From Thalassobacillus devorans (GTDB taxonomy: Bacteria > Bacillota > Bacilli > Bacillales > Halobacillaceae): DNA of 64,000 nt. The stretch covers positions 1,364,001 to 1,428,000 of the forward strand of contig NZ_JAASRY010000001.1 of assembly GCF_011761345.1 (NCBI RefSeq), in the 5' to 3' direction. Below the pieces are notes generated by a model. That model had not been told where the DNA came from and ran no database searches. It was given only the letters and a program-made list of their open reading frames with translations. Both the position numbers and the translations under genes were made by a program. Shown in pieces: positions 1 to 8,827 of this stretch. Within the stretch, counting starts at the first letter, position 1; each line of letters starts with the position of its first letter.

Positions 1-229
1 ATCAGTGCATGAACACGGGGGCATTTGTTTTATGATCATCCGTTTCACACCACATGATGAAACATTCTTTTTATCTGCTGTGAAACTTTTTTACTGGTGG
101 GAGGAACAATATCAAGGAGGAAGAAAGTCCATTCCTTATTCTTTTATTAAAAGGCATGGTAAGCTGATTCCTTTTCACTACCAGGCACGAGTAGATTACA
201 TCAAAGTTCTTGACAAGCTTTTTTTCTAG
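1..229 (+). CDS. recU: RecU Holliday junction resolvase, C-terminal part
   Basis: Only the last ~75 codons are present; the gene begins left of the window and is read in the frame of base 2. RecU is the Holliday junction-resolving endonuclease of Firmicutes and acts in recombinational repair and chromosome segregation. The visible end (HGGICF, then FFLSAVKLFYWW) looks like the RecU C-terminus, which packs beside the nuclease core; the catalytic residues lie upstream and cannot be seen. ponA starts 18 bases after the stop, the same recU-ponA pair as in B. subtilis, so the two are probably cotranscribed. The identification rests on the tail sequence plus synteny. Confidence 0.85.
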   Translation, partial: SVHEHGGICFMIIRFTPHDETFFLSAVKLFYWWEEQYQGGRKSIPYSFIKRHGKLIPFHYQARVDYIKVLDKLFF

Positions 230-247
230 AAATGGAGGAAATGAGTT

Positions 248-2929
248 ATGGCAAATGACAGCCAATCTCGTACAGCAAGACGAAATCAAAAAAATAATAA
301 AGGAAACAGAAAACCGGTATTTAAAAAGGTACTTCTTGCCCTTTTAATCACCGGTATTGTTCTAATGATAGCTACCGGGAGCTTAATGGCTTATTATGTT
401 TCCAGTGCACCAGAGTTAAATAAAGCGCAATTATCTGATCCTATTCCATCACGCGTATATGACATGAATGGTGAGCTATTTGCGGAATTAGGCAGTGAAA
501 ACAGAACCAAGATCAGTTACAGTGAACTGCCGGACGTTATGAGAGATGCAGTGCTGGCTACCGAGGATGTCCGTTTTTTCGAACACTCAGGTATTGATAT
601 CCGAAGAATTGGCGGAGCTGTAATCAGCAATATAACATCTGGCTTTGGCTCCCAGGGAGCGAGCACTATAACGCAGCAGGTAGTCAAACGCTCCTTCTTA
701 AGTCCTGACAAAACGTTAAAACGAAAAGTACAGGAGCAATGGCTGGCGATTAAATTGGAACAGCAATATTCTAAAGAAGAAATTTTTGAAATGTATATGA
801 ATAAAATTTATTACGACAGCGGTGCCTATGGGGTAGCTGAAGCGGCAGAGACATACTATGGAATTACCGACCTTAAAGAACTTACGCTGCCACAGGCTGC
901 ATTGCTGGCCGGTCTTCCTCAACGCCCGGCAGCTTATAACCCTATTAAAAATCCAGAATATGCAAAAGAACGCCGTGACAGGGTATTAGATCTGATGGTC
1001 CACCATGACAAGATATCAGAACAAGAGGCGGAAGAAGCAAAAAGTGTAGAGATTGAAGAAATGCTTAACCCTGCGGAAAAACGCACGAACAAGTATCAAG
1101 CATTCTTAGATCAAGTCCAAAGAGAAGTAGAAGCAAAACTCGACGGGGCTGATATTTACGAGGATGGCCTTCGTATTTATACCACTGTGGAGCCGAAGGC
1201 GCAGGAGAAAGTCGAAGAATTGTTAAGTAAAGACAGCCCGCTTCCATTCCCGGATGATGAGCTGCAAACAGCGACTACAGTCGTCGATACTCAAACAGGA
1301 GCTATACGAGCAATAGGTGGAAGCAGATCCGAAGAGGCTGGCGGGTATAATTATGCCATCCAGGGGGGCCGTCAGGCAGGTTCTACATTCAAACCTATCA
1401 TGGCTTATGGACCTGTGATAGAAAATAAAAAATGGTCTACTTATCATCAGTATGATGATGATGGTCCAGTAGAATTCCCGAATGGGGATGTTATCGGCAA
1501 CTATAATGATAAATATTACGGATGGGTTTCTATGCGTGAAGCACTTTATCGTTCTCTCAATAATCCGGCAGTCAATACAATGCAGGAAGTGGGTATGGAT
1601 GAAGCCAAATCATTTGCAGAAGGGCTTGGTATTGAGTTCAAAGATGATGAAATCTATCCTGCTGATGCTATTGGCGGCGCCAAAACGACTGCTACTCCAA
1701 AAGAACTGGCCGGTGCTTATGCAGCATTTGGGAATGAAGGTGTCTTTAATGAACCATATGCGGTAGAAAAGGTTGTCCTGCCGGACGATGAAGAATTAGA
1801 TTTGAAGCCAGAACCTCAAGCCGCTATGAGCAAATACACTGCTTATATGATTACAGATATGCTTAAAAGCGTAGTGAACAATGACAGCGGTACAGGGCGT
1901 GATGCAAATATCCCTGACCTTCCGTTGGCAGGTAAGACCGGTACAACAAACTCTTATAACGAGGGTGAAGATGTCACTCCTGATGCCTGGTTCAATGGTT
2001 ATACGACGAACTACTCGATTTCTACCTGGACCGGTTACGGTGAAGGTAATGCCCGTGATATTCCAGGAGCAGGTAAAGATATTCCGAAACAATTGTTCAA
2101 ATCATTGATGACCAGCCTCTCAGAAGGTAAAGATACTAAAGATTTTACCATGCCTGAAACAGTCAAAGAAGTTGAAGTGGAGAAAGGTTCGAATCCAGCA
2201 AAACTTCCAAGTGACTATACACCGGATTCAGAAATCGTAACGGAATTATTCCATGTCGACAACATGCCATCTGAAACATCTGAGGAGTATGACCGCCTGG
2301 ATCCTGTAAAAGATCTTAAGGCCAAATATAACAAAGGTAAGCATGTCATAGATATGTCTTGGAATCACGACGATGATGTCTCGTTTGAAGTTTCTGTATC
2401 CGTAGATGGGTCCGATGAGAGAACCATTACTACAACGGATAAAAAGTCACTGGAAGTAACTCAAATCAATGAAGGTTCGACTTATAAGTTTACGATAAGA
2501 GCGGTCGGTGATGACAGCAAAAGTGAAGGAAAATCTGTTGAAGTCACTGTCCCTGGCGGTGATGAAGAACAAGAAGAAGACACAGACGAAGAAAATCAGG
2601 ATGAAGAAGAAAACGAAAATGAAGATCAAGGCCAAGGAAACAATGGCAATGGTAATGGTAATGGCAACAATGGCAATGGCAGAGGAAATGGTAATGATGA
2701 TGGTGATGGTGACACTGGCAGCGACGGTGATGACGGCGGTGGTGACACTGACGGCGACGGCACTGATGGCGGTGACACTGGTGATGACGACGCTGACGGC
2801 GGTGATACTGGCGGCGACGGCACTGATGGCGGTGACACTGGTGATGACGACGCTGACGGCGGTGACACTGGCGGCGACACTGACGACAGTGACTCTAACG
2901 AAGATAGTAGCAATAGCCTGTTGCCATAG
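248..2929 (+). CDS. ponA: Class A penicillin-binding protein 1A/1B (peptidoglycan glycosyltransferase/transpeptidase)
   Basis: A bifunctional enzyme that polymerises lipid II glycan and cross-links peptides at the outer face of the membrane. It has a short basic cytoplasmic start, one membrane helix (about residues 28-50), a GT51 glycosyltransferase domain with ATEDVRFFEHSG (catalytic Glu106) and GASTITQQ, and a transpeptidase domain with Ser379-x-x-Lys382, SLN at 436-438 and KTG at 563-565. A fibronectin type III-like domain follows at about 686-770. Then comes a low-complexity tail (about 772-893) of Glu/Asp, then Asn-Gly, then Asp-Gly-Thr repeats. At 893 residues it is close to the family length, but the tail is extreme. 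ATG follows a GGAGG site. The acidic tail fits an extracellular region of a salt-tolerant cell (inference). Confidence 0.96.
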   Translation: MANDSQSRTARRNQKNNKGNRKPVFKKVLLALLITGIVLMIATGSLMAYYVSSAPELNKAQLSDPIPSRVYDMNGELFAELGSENRTKISYSELPDVMRDAVLATEDVRFFEHSGIDIRRIGGAVISNITSGFGSQGASTITQQVVKRSFLSPDKTLKRKVQEQWLAIKLEQQYSKEEIFEMYMNKIYYDSGAYGVAEAAETYYGITDLKELTLPQAALLAGLPQRPAAYNPIKNPEYAKERRDRVLDLMVHHDKISEQEAEEAKSVEIEEMLNPAEKRTNKYQAFLDQVQREVEAKLDGADIYEDGLRIYTTVEPKAQEKVEELLSKDSPLPFPDDELQTATTVVDTQTGAIRAIGGSRSEEAGGYNYAIQGGRQAGSTFKPIMAYGPVIENKKWSTYHQYDDDGPVEFPNGDVIGNYNDKYYGWVSMREALYRSLNNPAVNTMQEVGMDEAKSFAEGLGIEFKDDEIYPADAIGGAKTTATPKELAGAYAAFGNEGVFNEPYAVEKVVLPDDEELDLKPEPQAAMSKYTAYMITDMLKSVVNNDSGTGRDANIPDLPLAGKTGTTNSYNEGEDVTPDAWFNGYTTNYSISTWTGYGEGNARDIPGAGKDIPKQLFKSLMTSLSEGKDTKDFTMPETVKEVEVEKGSNPAKLPSDYTPDSEIVTELFHVDNMPSETSEEYDRLDPVKDLKAKYNKGKHVIDMSWNHDDDVSFEVSVSVDGSDERTITTTDKKSLEVTQINEGSTYKFTIRAVGDDSKSEGKSVEVTVPGGDEEQEEDTDEENQDEEENENEDQGQGNNGNGNGNGNNGNGRGNGNDDGDGDTGSDGDDGGGDTDGDGTDGGDTGDDDADGGDTGGDGTDGGDTGDDDADGGDTGGDTDDSDSNEDSSNSLLP
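2761..2880 (+). repeat. 60-bp tandem duplication in the ponA tail
   Basis: Bases 2761-2820 and 2821-2880 are near-identical 60-bp units: one difference at the third position of an Asp codon plus the last two bases. They encode two copies of a 20-residue Asp/Gly/Thr block. Shorter GGTGACACTGG-type units surround them, so the tail has grown by in-frame duplication. Confidence 0.95.
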
Positions 2930-2955
2930 CATTTCACAAATTACCCCTATAGAAA

Positions 2956-2992
2956 AGCCAGTAGCTGGTTCAATCCAGCTACTGGCTTTTTT
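2956..2992 (+). terminator. Terminator of recU-ponA
   Basis: A 13-bp perfect stem (AGCCAGTAGCTGG at 2956-2968 with its complement at 2975-2987) and 6-base loop are followed by TTTTT. Four A residues on the left side give a weaker U tract in the other direction, so it may also stop the convergent nth operon. Confidence 0.9.
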
Positions 2993-3020
2993 CCGTAAAA
3001 TTAAGACTAGAAGTTAAAAT

Positions 3021-3668
3021 TTATCTTTTTCGCATACGTTTCTTTCCTTCTCTGCATAAATCAAGCAGCTTACATTCCTCACAATTAGGCCGTTGTGCTT
3101 TACAGTGATACCTGCCAAAGAAAATCATACGGTGATGGGTTTCGCTCCATCTTTCCTTCGGTATTTTTCTCATCAAGGTCTTCTCTACCTCTAATACAGA
3201 GTCTTTCCACCTGCAAATACCCAACCGTTTTGATACTCTTTCTACATGGGTATCTACAGCAATAGCTGGTTCCTCAAAGGCAACAGAAGCTACCACATTG
3301 GCTGTTTTTCTTCCCACACCCGCAAGACTTTCCAATTCTTGTTTGGTCCGAGGTACCTCCCCACCAAATTTATCAAGCAGCGTCTGTGAAAGCTTCCGGA
3401 TGTTTTTCGCTTTATTCCTATATAGACCGATGGAACGAATATCTTGTTCCAATTCTTCTAACGGTACTGCCAGGTAGTCCTCAGGGGTACGATATTTTTC
3501 GAATAAATCTTTTGTTATTTTATTTACTAATGCATCCGTACATTGGGCAGAAAGTACGACGGCAATCAATAAGTCAAATGGATTGGAATGGTTTAACTCA
3601 CATTCGGCGTGTGGAAACATTTCTTCGAAAACATCCAGGCAATACTCGATTTGTTTTTTATTGAGCAA
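3021..3668 (-). CDS. nth: Endonuclease III
   Basis: A base-excision repair DNA glycosylase/AP lyase that removes oxidised pyrimidines. The helix-hairpin-helix LESLAGVGRKTANVV carries the catalytic Lys, and the VDTHV segment supplies the catalytic Asp. Four cysteines near the C-terminus with C-x6-C-x2-C-x5-C spacing (CKAQRPNCEECKLLDLC) ligate a 4Fe-4S cluster. The length of 215 residues is typical. The start is TTG behind a GGGAG site; a nearby ATG is out of frame. It lies 16 bases after dnaD as in B. subtilis. The ypoC gene that follows nth there is absent; nth converges directly on ponA. Confidence 0.96.
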   Translation of the reverse strand: MLNKKQIEYCLDVFEEMFPHAECELNHSNPFDLLIAVVLSAQCTDALVNKITKDLFEKYRTPEDYLAVPLEELEQDIRSIGLYRNKAKNIRKLSQTLLDKFGGEVPRTKQELESLAGVGRKTANVVASVAFEEPAIAVDTHVERVSKRLGICRWKDSVLEVEKTLMRKIPKERWSETHHRMIFFGRYHCKAQRPNCEECKLLDLCREGKKRMRKR

Positions 3669-3684
3669 CTGTCCATCTCTCCCT

Positions 3685-4377
3685 CTATTCTTCCTCCAGC
3701 CAATTATAATATAAAGAAATATCTTTTTTTGAACTTTGGCTTACGGTTTCTCCAGACTTCTGTTGACCCCTGAATTGTTTACCGGCTTGTCGTGCTTGAT
3801 CAACACTGCGGATTCCCTTCTTCTTCCATTCCCTAAGGATGCGATCTATATATTTGAAGTTTAGTTTCCCCATCAAAACAGCTTCACGCAACGCTGCCTT
3901 TATTAAGGAAGGCGGCTGTTCATCCTGATCGAGCCATATATTAATCGTTTCTATTTCAAAAGGAGATAATAAACGGCCAAATTCCTGTTCGAACAATACA
4001 AATAAGTTCTCCTGTGAAGCAGCTTCCGTCGTGGATGGGAACTCTTCACCTGCTGTGTATAGTTTTTCCCATAGTGGTTCAAAAGAGTAATATTCATTCA
4101 GGATACCATCTTCGTTCCTTTTTTGTTCAATTACCAGAATATTTTTTTTGATCAAACTTTGAAGTAGACGAGAGCAGTCCTGGTCTGTGCCTGTGAGATA
4201 TTTTGAAATTTCCGCAGGAGTAGGAAAAGGATTGCCATCATAATAAAACCTCTGGATTTGGAGTATGGTTATCAATTCTGAATCTGTAAGACCTAACGAT
4301 TGATAATTCATCAATAATTTTTTGGAGAGCGTCATTTGATCATTCAATATATCCTGATATTGCTGATAATTACTCAT
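3685..4377 (-). CDS. dnaD: DnaD replication initiation protein
   Basis: A primosomal protein of low-GC Gram-positives that acts with DnaA, DnaB and DnaI to load the replicative helicase at oriC and at restart sites. The N-terminal winged-helix (DDBH1) region spans about residues 1-115. The C-terminal DDBH2 region contains the LSPFEIETINIWL helix and ends in FKYIDRILREWKKKGI, the family's conserved YxxxILxxW-type motif. The ATG at 4377 is preferred over the GTG at 4386 because AAGGTG lies 8 bases ahead of it. The gene follows asnS after a gap holding a large hairpin, and nth follows it. Confidence 0.94.
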   Translation of the reverse strand: MSNYQQYQDILNDQMTLSKKLLMNYQSLGLTDSELITILQIQRFYYDGNPFPTPAEISKYLTGTDQDCSRLLQSLIKKNILVIEQKRNEDGILNEYYSFEPLWEKLYTAGEEFPSTTEAASQENLFVLFEQEFGRLLSPFEIETINIWLDQDEQPPSLIKAALREAVLMGKLNFKYIDRILREWKKKGIRSVDQARQAGKQFRGQQKSGETVSQSSKKDISLYYNWLEEE

Positions 4378-4469
4378 ATTTTTCACACCTTAAATGTATA
4401 TATACTGGATGTCTTTTCTAGTAATAGAGCTAACTGCGCTCCATAAAACAATAACTAAGCTGGTCACAA

Positions 4470-4506
4470 CATAGACCATGCACGGGGTCCGTAAGCATGG
4501 TCTATG
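4470..4506 (-). other. Long hairpin between asnS and dnaD
   Basis: A 12-bp perfect inverted repeat (CATAGACCATGC at 4470-4481 with its complement at 4495-4506) encloses a smaller ACGG/CCGT pairing. Neither side has a U tract, so it is not a standard terminator. It could limit read-through or protect the asnS mRNA end. No other copy of it was noticed in the window. Confidence 0.7.
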
Positions 4507-4528
4507 GATTAGATATTAGCGACTTGCA

Positions 4529-5821
4529 TTATGGATATAAACGATTGAGCAGACGCGGGAATGGTATGGTTTCACGTACATGCTCGACACCTGCAATCCA
4601 GGCGACGGTACGCTCTAATCCTAACCCGAACCCAGAATGCGGGACACTGCCATACTGACGAAGCTGAAGATACCATTCATATGCTGGGCCAGTCAGCCCG
4701 TGTTCTTCATAACGTTGTTTCATCAGCTCCATATCATCGATGCGCTGAGATCCTCCAATTATCTCTCCATATCCTTCTGGAGCAATCAAGTCCGCGCATA
4801 AAACGACATCTGGACGTTTTGGATCTGGCTTCATATAAAAGGCTTTGATTTCGGCCGGCCAGTTTGTAATAAAGACAGGCTTGTCGAAACTCTCAGCAAT
4901 TGCAGTTTCATGAGGGGCACCAAAATCATCTCCCCATTCCACGTCATCAAATCCCTTTTCTTTTACTAACTGAATTGCCTCATCGTAGGTAATACGTGGG
5001 AATGGTGCTTGGATGTTTTCAAGTTTTGATGTGTCTCTATCAAGTATCGACAACTCAATCTTACAGTTTTTCAAAACAGATTGAACGACATGTGAAACAT
5101 ACTGCTCTTGTACTTGAAGGCTATCCTCATGATCCATGAACGCCATTTCCGGTTCAATCATCCAAAATTCAATCAGGTGGCGTCTTGTCTTGGATTTTTC
5201 TGCACGGAAGGTAGGACCGAAACTGAAAACTTTACCAAGTGCCATTGCTGCCGCTTCCATATATAATTGGCCTGATTGAGACAGATAGGCATCTTCATCA
5301 AAGTATTTCGTATGGAAAAGCTCCGTCGTACCCTCTGCAGAAGCACCTGTAAGAATCGGAGGATCCACTTTGACATATCCCTGTTCATTAAAAAATTCAT
5401 AAGTCGCCCGAATGATTTCATTACGAACCTTCATCACGGCATGTTGTTTTTTCGAACGCAGCCATAAATGACGGTGATCCATTAAGAATTCGGTTCCATG
5501 ATCTTTTGGGGTAATGGGATAATCCACAGCTTCATGAATCAGTTCAAAGTCAGACACCTGCATCTCGAACCCAAGTGGCGAACGAGTATCTTCTACAATT
5601 TTTCCGGTCACATAGAGAGAAGATTCCTGGGTAAGACTCTTCGCTTCCTGAAACTTTTCCTCCCCTATTTCTGCTTTCACAGCCACTCCCTGCATAAATC
5701 CCGTTCCATCCCTCAGCTGCAGGAATGCAATTTTCCCACTGGATCGCTTATTTGCAAGCCACGCTCCAATCGTCACTTCTTCACCTACATGTTTGTATAC
5801 TTCAGCTATCGTCGTTTTCAC
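4529..5821 (-). CDS. asnS: Asparaginyl-tRNA synthetase
   Basis: This class IIb synthetase charges tRNA-Asn with asparagine. An N-terminal OB-fold anticodon-binding domain (about residues 1-110) is followed by the class II catalytic core: motif 2 appears as [24 protein letters not shown] and motif 3 as [13 protein letters not shown] near the end. The GTG at 5821 is chosen over the upstream in-frame ATG because GGAGGG lies 6 bases before it, giving 430 residues, the length I recall for B. subtilis AsnS. It sits between aspB and dnaD as in B. subtilis; aspB makes the aspartate precursor of asparagine. Confidence 0.97.
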   Translation of the reverse strand: MKTTIAEVYKHVGEEVTIGAWLANKRSSGKIAFLQLRDGTGFMQGVAVKAEIGEEKFQEAKSLTQESSLYVTGKIVEDTRSPLGFEMQVSDFELIHEAVDYPITPKDHGTEFLMDHRHLWLRSKKQHAVMKVRNEIIRATYEFFNEQGYVKVDPPILTGASAEGTTELFHTKYFDEDAYLSQSGQLYMEAAAMALGKVFSFGPTFRAEKSKTRRHLIEFWMIEPEMAFMDHEDSLQVQEQYVSHVVQSVLKNCKIELSILDRDTSKLENIQAPFPRITYDEAIQLVKEKGFDDVEWGDDFGAPHETAIAESFDKPVFITNWPAEIKAFYMKPDPKRPDVVLCADLIAPEGYGEIIGGSQRIDDMELMKQRYEEHGLTGPAYEWYLQLRQYGSVPHSGFGLGLERTVAWIAGVEHVRETIPFPRLLNRLYP

Positions 5822-5844
5822 AATGTTCCCTCCAACTAACATGA

Positions 5845-7023
5845 TTAATGATTTTCTACGAAACGTTTGATTCGTTTAGCCGCTTCTTCCAACTGATCTA
5901 GTGAAGTAGCATAAGAAAGGCGAATATTATCTGGGGAACCAAAGCCTGAGCCAGGTACTACGGCAACTTTCTCTTCTTCTAAGAGTGCTTCCACCCATGC
6001 ATCTACTGATTCAAACCCGTTCTTTTCGCTTGCTTTTTTCACATTCGGAAATAGGTAGAATGCTCCTTTTGGTTTCACACATTCTATTCCTGGAATTTCC
6101 ACCAGCCATTCATACAATTTCTCCAAACGTTCACGGAAGGCTTCTTTCATTTTGTTTACTTCATGCTCATCTGTCGTATAAGCTGCTAATGCAGCGTACT
6201 GTGCAATTGACGTAGGGTTGGAGGTGGAATGTGAAGCCATGCTGGTCATCGCTTTTATGATTTCCGGATCACCTGCTGCATAACCGATTCTCCAGCCTGT
6301 CATGGAATGTGATTTGGAAACACCATTGATGACAACCGTTTGTTTGTACAAGTCATCTGATAAGGAAGCGATAGAGACATGCTTTTCCTCTGAATAGATC
6401 AGCTTTTCATAAATCTCATCCGATACAATCAAAAGATCGTGTTTCAAGCAAATTTCTCCTAGTTCCTGCAATTCCTCTTTAGAGTACATCATGCCAGTTG
6501 GATTACTTGGTGAATTGATGATGACCGCCTTTGTCTTAGGAGTAATAGCAGCTTCCAGCTGGTCTGGAGTAATTTTGAAGCCGTTCTCTTCCTTTGCCTC
6601 GGCGAATACAGGCTTACCTTCTGCTAATTTCACTTGTTCAGGATAGCTCACCCAATAAGGAGTAGGCACAATCACTTCATCACCCGGGTTAAGTACGACC
6701 TGGAACAACGTAAACAAAGCATGCTTTGCACCGGTGGTGACTACTATTTGTGTATCTTTATAGTTTAAGTTCTGGTCTTTTGAGAATTTCTCACTAATCG
6801 CCTGTTTAAGATCTGGTATTCCGCCAGAAGGCGTATATTTAGTTAAGCCTTGTTTCATGGCATATGATGCTGCATCCAAAATATATTCTGGGGTGTTGAA
6901 ATCAGGCTCTCCTGCTCCTAAGCCGATGACATCATGTCCATCTGCTTTCAATGCCTTCGCTTTTGCGGTAATTGCTAACGTACTGGATGGTGTCAATGCT
7001 TGTACTCGGTTTGCTAGTTTCAT
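5845..7023 (-). CDS. aspB: Aspartate aminotransferase
   Basis: This PLP-dependent class I aminotransferase interconverts aspartate/2-oxoglutarate and oxaloacetate/glutamate. The Schiff-base lysine lies in [25 protein letters not shown] and SDEIYEKL are further cofactor-binding motifs. The ATG at 7023 follows AGAGGAG with good spacing, whereas the GTG at 7032 would overlap that site; this gives 392 residues, matching the B. subtilis enzyme closely. Downstream of ypmB and upstream of asnS, it is probably part of a ypmA-ypmB-aspB-asnS-dnaD-nth transcript. Confidence 0.97.
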   Translation of the reverse strand: MKLANRVQALTPSSTLAITAKAKALKADGHDVIGLGAGEPDFNTPEYILDAASYAMKQGLTKYTPSGGIPDLKQAISEKFSKDQNLNYKDTQIVVTTGAKHALFTLFQVVLNPGDEVIVPTPYWVSYPEQVKLAEGKPVFAEAKEENGFKITPDQLEAAITPKTKAVIINSPSNPTGMMYSKEELQELGEICLKHDLLIVSDEIYEKLIYSEEKHVSIASLSDDLYKQTVVINGVSKSHSMTGWRIGYAAGDPEIIKAMTSMASHSTSNPTSIAQYAALAAYTTDEHEVNKMKEAFRERLEKLYEWLVEIPGIECVKPKGAFYLFPNVKKASEKNGFESVDAWVEALLEEEKVAVVPGSGFGSPDNIRLSYATSLDQLEEAAKRIKRFVENH

Positions 7024-7037
7024 GTTCTCCACTCCTC

Positions 7038-7571
7038 TTAAAATCGTTTGAATGCAAATTGCTGATAACGTTCTCCGGACTTCGCGTCATAATGAGCAAG
7101 TACATACCGGCCCTGCTCATCTATGTAGGTCATTTCCCATATTGCCCTTTTTTCTTCCAAGCCTAATTTGATATCCAACCACTCACATGAACGGCAAGAC
7201 TCCTGCCAACTTTTTTTCAGCTTGGCTGACTCAACAAGTGCTTCTGATTGCAAATAAGTTTCCAATTGCTTTTTGTCTGTACTGATAAATGCGTATCCTT
7301 TTTCACCAGTTTCCTCTGTGCCGGATACTATGTGAAAGACCTCGTTACCGTTATACCTTTCAACAGCAGTGATGTCAATTAACTCTGTTTCATTCAATGC
7401 TATTTGTCTGGAATTTTCAAAACCCTCTCGCTTTTGGTCCATAATAGATGAATAAAATGTAAAAGCCGAGATAACCAATACTATTCCAAGTATAAAGGTG
7501 CCCAGCAGCGTCCATTTTAACCAATCAGGTACGGTAGATCGTGAAGACTGCGGTGTCTTGATCATCTTCAT
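7038..7571 (-). CDS. ypmB: YpmB/TseB-type membrane-anchored protein (DUF5590)
   Basis: A single membrane helix (DWLKWTLLGTFILGIVLVISAFTFY) is followed by an extracytoplasmic domain of about 130 residues with two PepSY-like repeats. B. subtilis YpmB (TseB) has been linked to cell-wall elongation with the penicillin-binding protein PBP2A. The start is uncertain: ATGs at 7571 and 7565 both lie inside the end of ypmA, none has a strong Shine-Dalgarno site, and translation is probably coupled to ypmA. Two cysteines (CRSC) sit in the extracellular domain. It lies 14 bases upstream of aspB. Confidence 0.85.
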   Translation of the reverse strand: MKMIKTPQSSRSTVPDWLKWTLLGTFILGIVLVISAFTFYSSIMDQKREGFENSRQIALNETELIDITAVERYNGNEVFHIVSGTEETGEKGYAFISTDKKQLETYLQSEALVESAKLKKSWQESCRSCEWLDIKLGLEEKRAIWEMTYIDEQGRYVLAHYDAKSGERYQQFAFKRF

Positions 7572-7695
7572 CCAACGCCAATCCAAACATTAAATTTTCT
7601 TCTTTCAACGTACGGTTCAATGTATCCACTATTTTGTATAGATCATCGCTATTCTTTATTTTTACCGTTGACAACGTTTCAATTTTGTTCCCCAT
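7525..7695 (-). CDS. ypmA: YpmA family small protein
   Basis: This 56-residue open frame has an excellent GGAGG site 7 bases before ATG. The product starts MGNKIETLSTVKI and contains DLYKIVDTLNRTLKEE and ALDEDD, resembling B. subtilis YpmA, a conserved small cytoplasmic protein of unknown role. It occupies the expected position upstream of ypmB and overlaps its start by about 47 bases, which suggests translational coupling. The function is unknown. Confidence 0.88.
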   Translation of the reverse strand: MGNKIETLSTVKIKNSDDLYKIVDTLNRTLKEENLMFGLALDEDDQDTAVFTIYRT

Positions 7696-7870
7696 TTTAA
7701 TTCCTCCAAAAAAATCAGTTCATCTCAATATTTACTACTCATAATACCATGTTTCTAACTGATACTAATATTGTAACGTCAAGTCATCACCTTAATCATT
7801 ATAACAGTTTGCCGATCAGAAATTGATGGTGAATTCAAGATAAAATAAAAAACCTAACCCACAACCATCC

Positions 7871-7897
7871 TGTGCCCGACTTCGGGCACAGTTTTTT
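7871..7897 (+). terminator. Plus-oriented terminator-like hairpin without an upstream gene
   Basis: An 8-bp perfect stem (TGTGCCCG/CGGGCACA, 4-base loop) is followed by GTTTTTTT on the plus strand. No plus-strand gene precedes it; the neighbours are minus-strand. It may stop antisense transcription towards the secreted-protein gene. The rest of 7696-7981 holds only the start region of ypmA, a TATAAT box facing ypmA (rev. comp., about 7799-7804) without a good -35, and the terminator at 7940-7974. Confidence 0.6.
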
Positions 7898-7939
7898 TAA
7901 TGTAAACTTTACGCGTTTAAGGAGAAAAGTAAAACAAAA

Positions 7940-7974
7940 ACAAAGGCTCTCGCCAACAAATTGGCGATAAAGCC
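7940..7974 (-). terminator. Terminator after the metallo-beta-lactamase-like gene
   Basis: On the minus strand GGCT, then CGCCAA, pair with TTGGCG and AGCC around a short loop just after the stop codon, followed by a T-rich run (TTTGTTTTTG). This separates the gene from the ypmA operon. Confidence 0.7.
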
Positions 7975-7981
7975 AGTTTTT

Positions 7982-8770
7982 CTAGTCAGAGGGTATATGG
8001 TATTGATCCTTACCTATTTCAATGGTAGTTGTTCCAGTCTGCTGCAATCGGTAAACGTCCATCCAAAAACCGTGCATCCGTTCAATCAGCCCATCATTAA
8101 CTGATGTCCCTTTTCTTGTAAATAAAACAGCAAGGTGTGGATCTGTTTTTTCCAGAAATTGTTCTGTAGGAGAGGTTCCTGTACCGTAGTTTCCAATCTT
8201 CAATATTTGGAAAGGTGGTAACGACTTATTGGAAATGTGAACTTCTTCTTCCAGATCTCCTTTCGTAAAAAATATGATTCCAGTTTCATGAAAGGAAAGG
8301 TGTAAGGACATCTGTTCATTCTCTGTATAAATGACCTGTAAGGACACACCGTCTAATTGGGTACGATCACCTTCTTTCCAATTGACCGTTGATACGCCAT
8401 CCGGTACATTGCAATTATCGGAGAGTGAACCAGTATAAAAAATTTCCTCGACATCATAATCGGTTACTACTTCTTTCAGATTCCCGCAAAAATCACTGGT
8501 CTGCCCTGTCAGGACAATCCCTTTGATTTTTTTTACTTCCAGTCTTTCCAATTCCTTTTTAAGGAATTTAAGACTGGAAGTTTCACCGGTATTAAAAAGG
8601 TAATTTCGTCTTCGGTCGGATTGGAGCAGTGTAGCCTCCCCATCAGGGATATTGAAAAATGTAATCTCCGCCTGGCTTTGCTCTTTCGGTTTATACTGTG
8701 GCTGTTCCGGCCCACTTGCACCAGCAAGAATGAACCATACCGTCAGTAAAAGAAACAAAAATCTTTTCAT
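7982..8770 (-). CDS. Secreted protein with a degenerate ComEC-type metallo-beta-lactamase fold
   Basis: The 262-residue product begins with a signal peptide (KRFLFLLLTVWFILAGAS) with a signal peptidase I-like site and no lipobox cysteine. After it, ITFFNIPDGEATLLQS and YLFNTGE resemble the FFDVGQGDA and IDTGG strands of the ComEC/Rec2 metallo-beta-lactamase domain. At the metal-ligand position, normally THxHxDH, the sequence reads TGQTSDF (about residues 90-96), so three histidines are lost and no metal site is expected. I do not recognise a named homologue and cannot give a function; binding or a structural role is more likely than hydrolysis. ATG 8770 has AGGG six bases ahead. It is not part of the B. 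subtilis dinG-ypmA arrangement. Confidence 0.7.
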   Translation of the reverse strand: MKRFLFLLLTVWFILAGASGPEQPQYKPKEQSQAEITFFNIPDGEATLLQSDRRRNYLFNTGETSSLKFLKKELERLEVKKIKGIVLTGQTSDFCGNLKEVVTDYDVEEIFYTGSLSDNCNVPDGVSTVNWKEGDRTQLDGVSLQVIYTENEQMSLHLSFHETGIIFFTKGDLEEEVHISNKSLPPFQILKIGNYGTGTSPTEQFLEKTDPHLAVLFTRKGTSVNDGLIERMHGFWMDVYRLQQTGTTTIEIGKDQYHIPSD

Positions 8771-8827
8771 CTGCATCCCTGCTATCTTTCAAAAGTTTAA
8801 CACCATTAGCATATGCAGAGGAAAAAA

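Noticed and set aside
2447-2932. 161-codon antisense frame in the ponA tail
   Set aside because: It is open only because the Asp/Gly-rich repeat reads as Val/Ala/Thr in antisense; ponA is certain.
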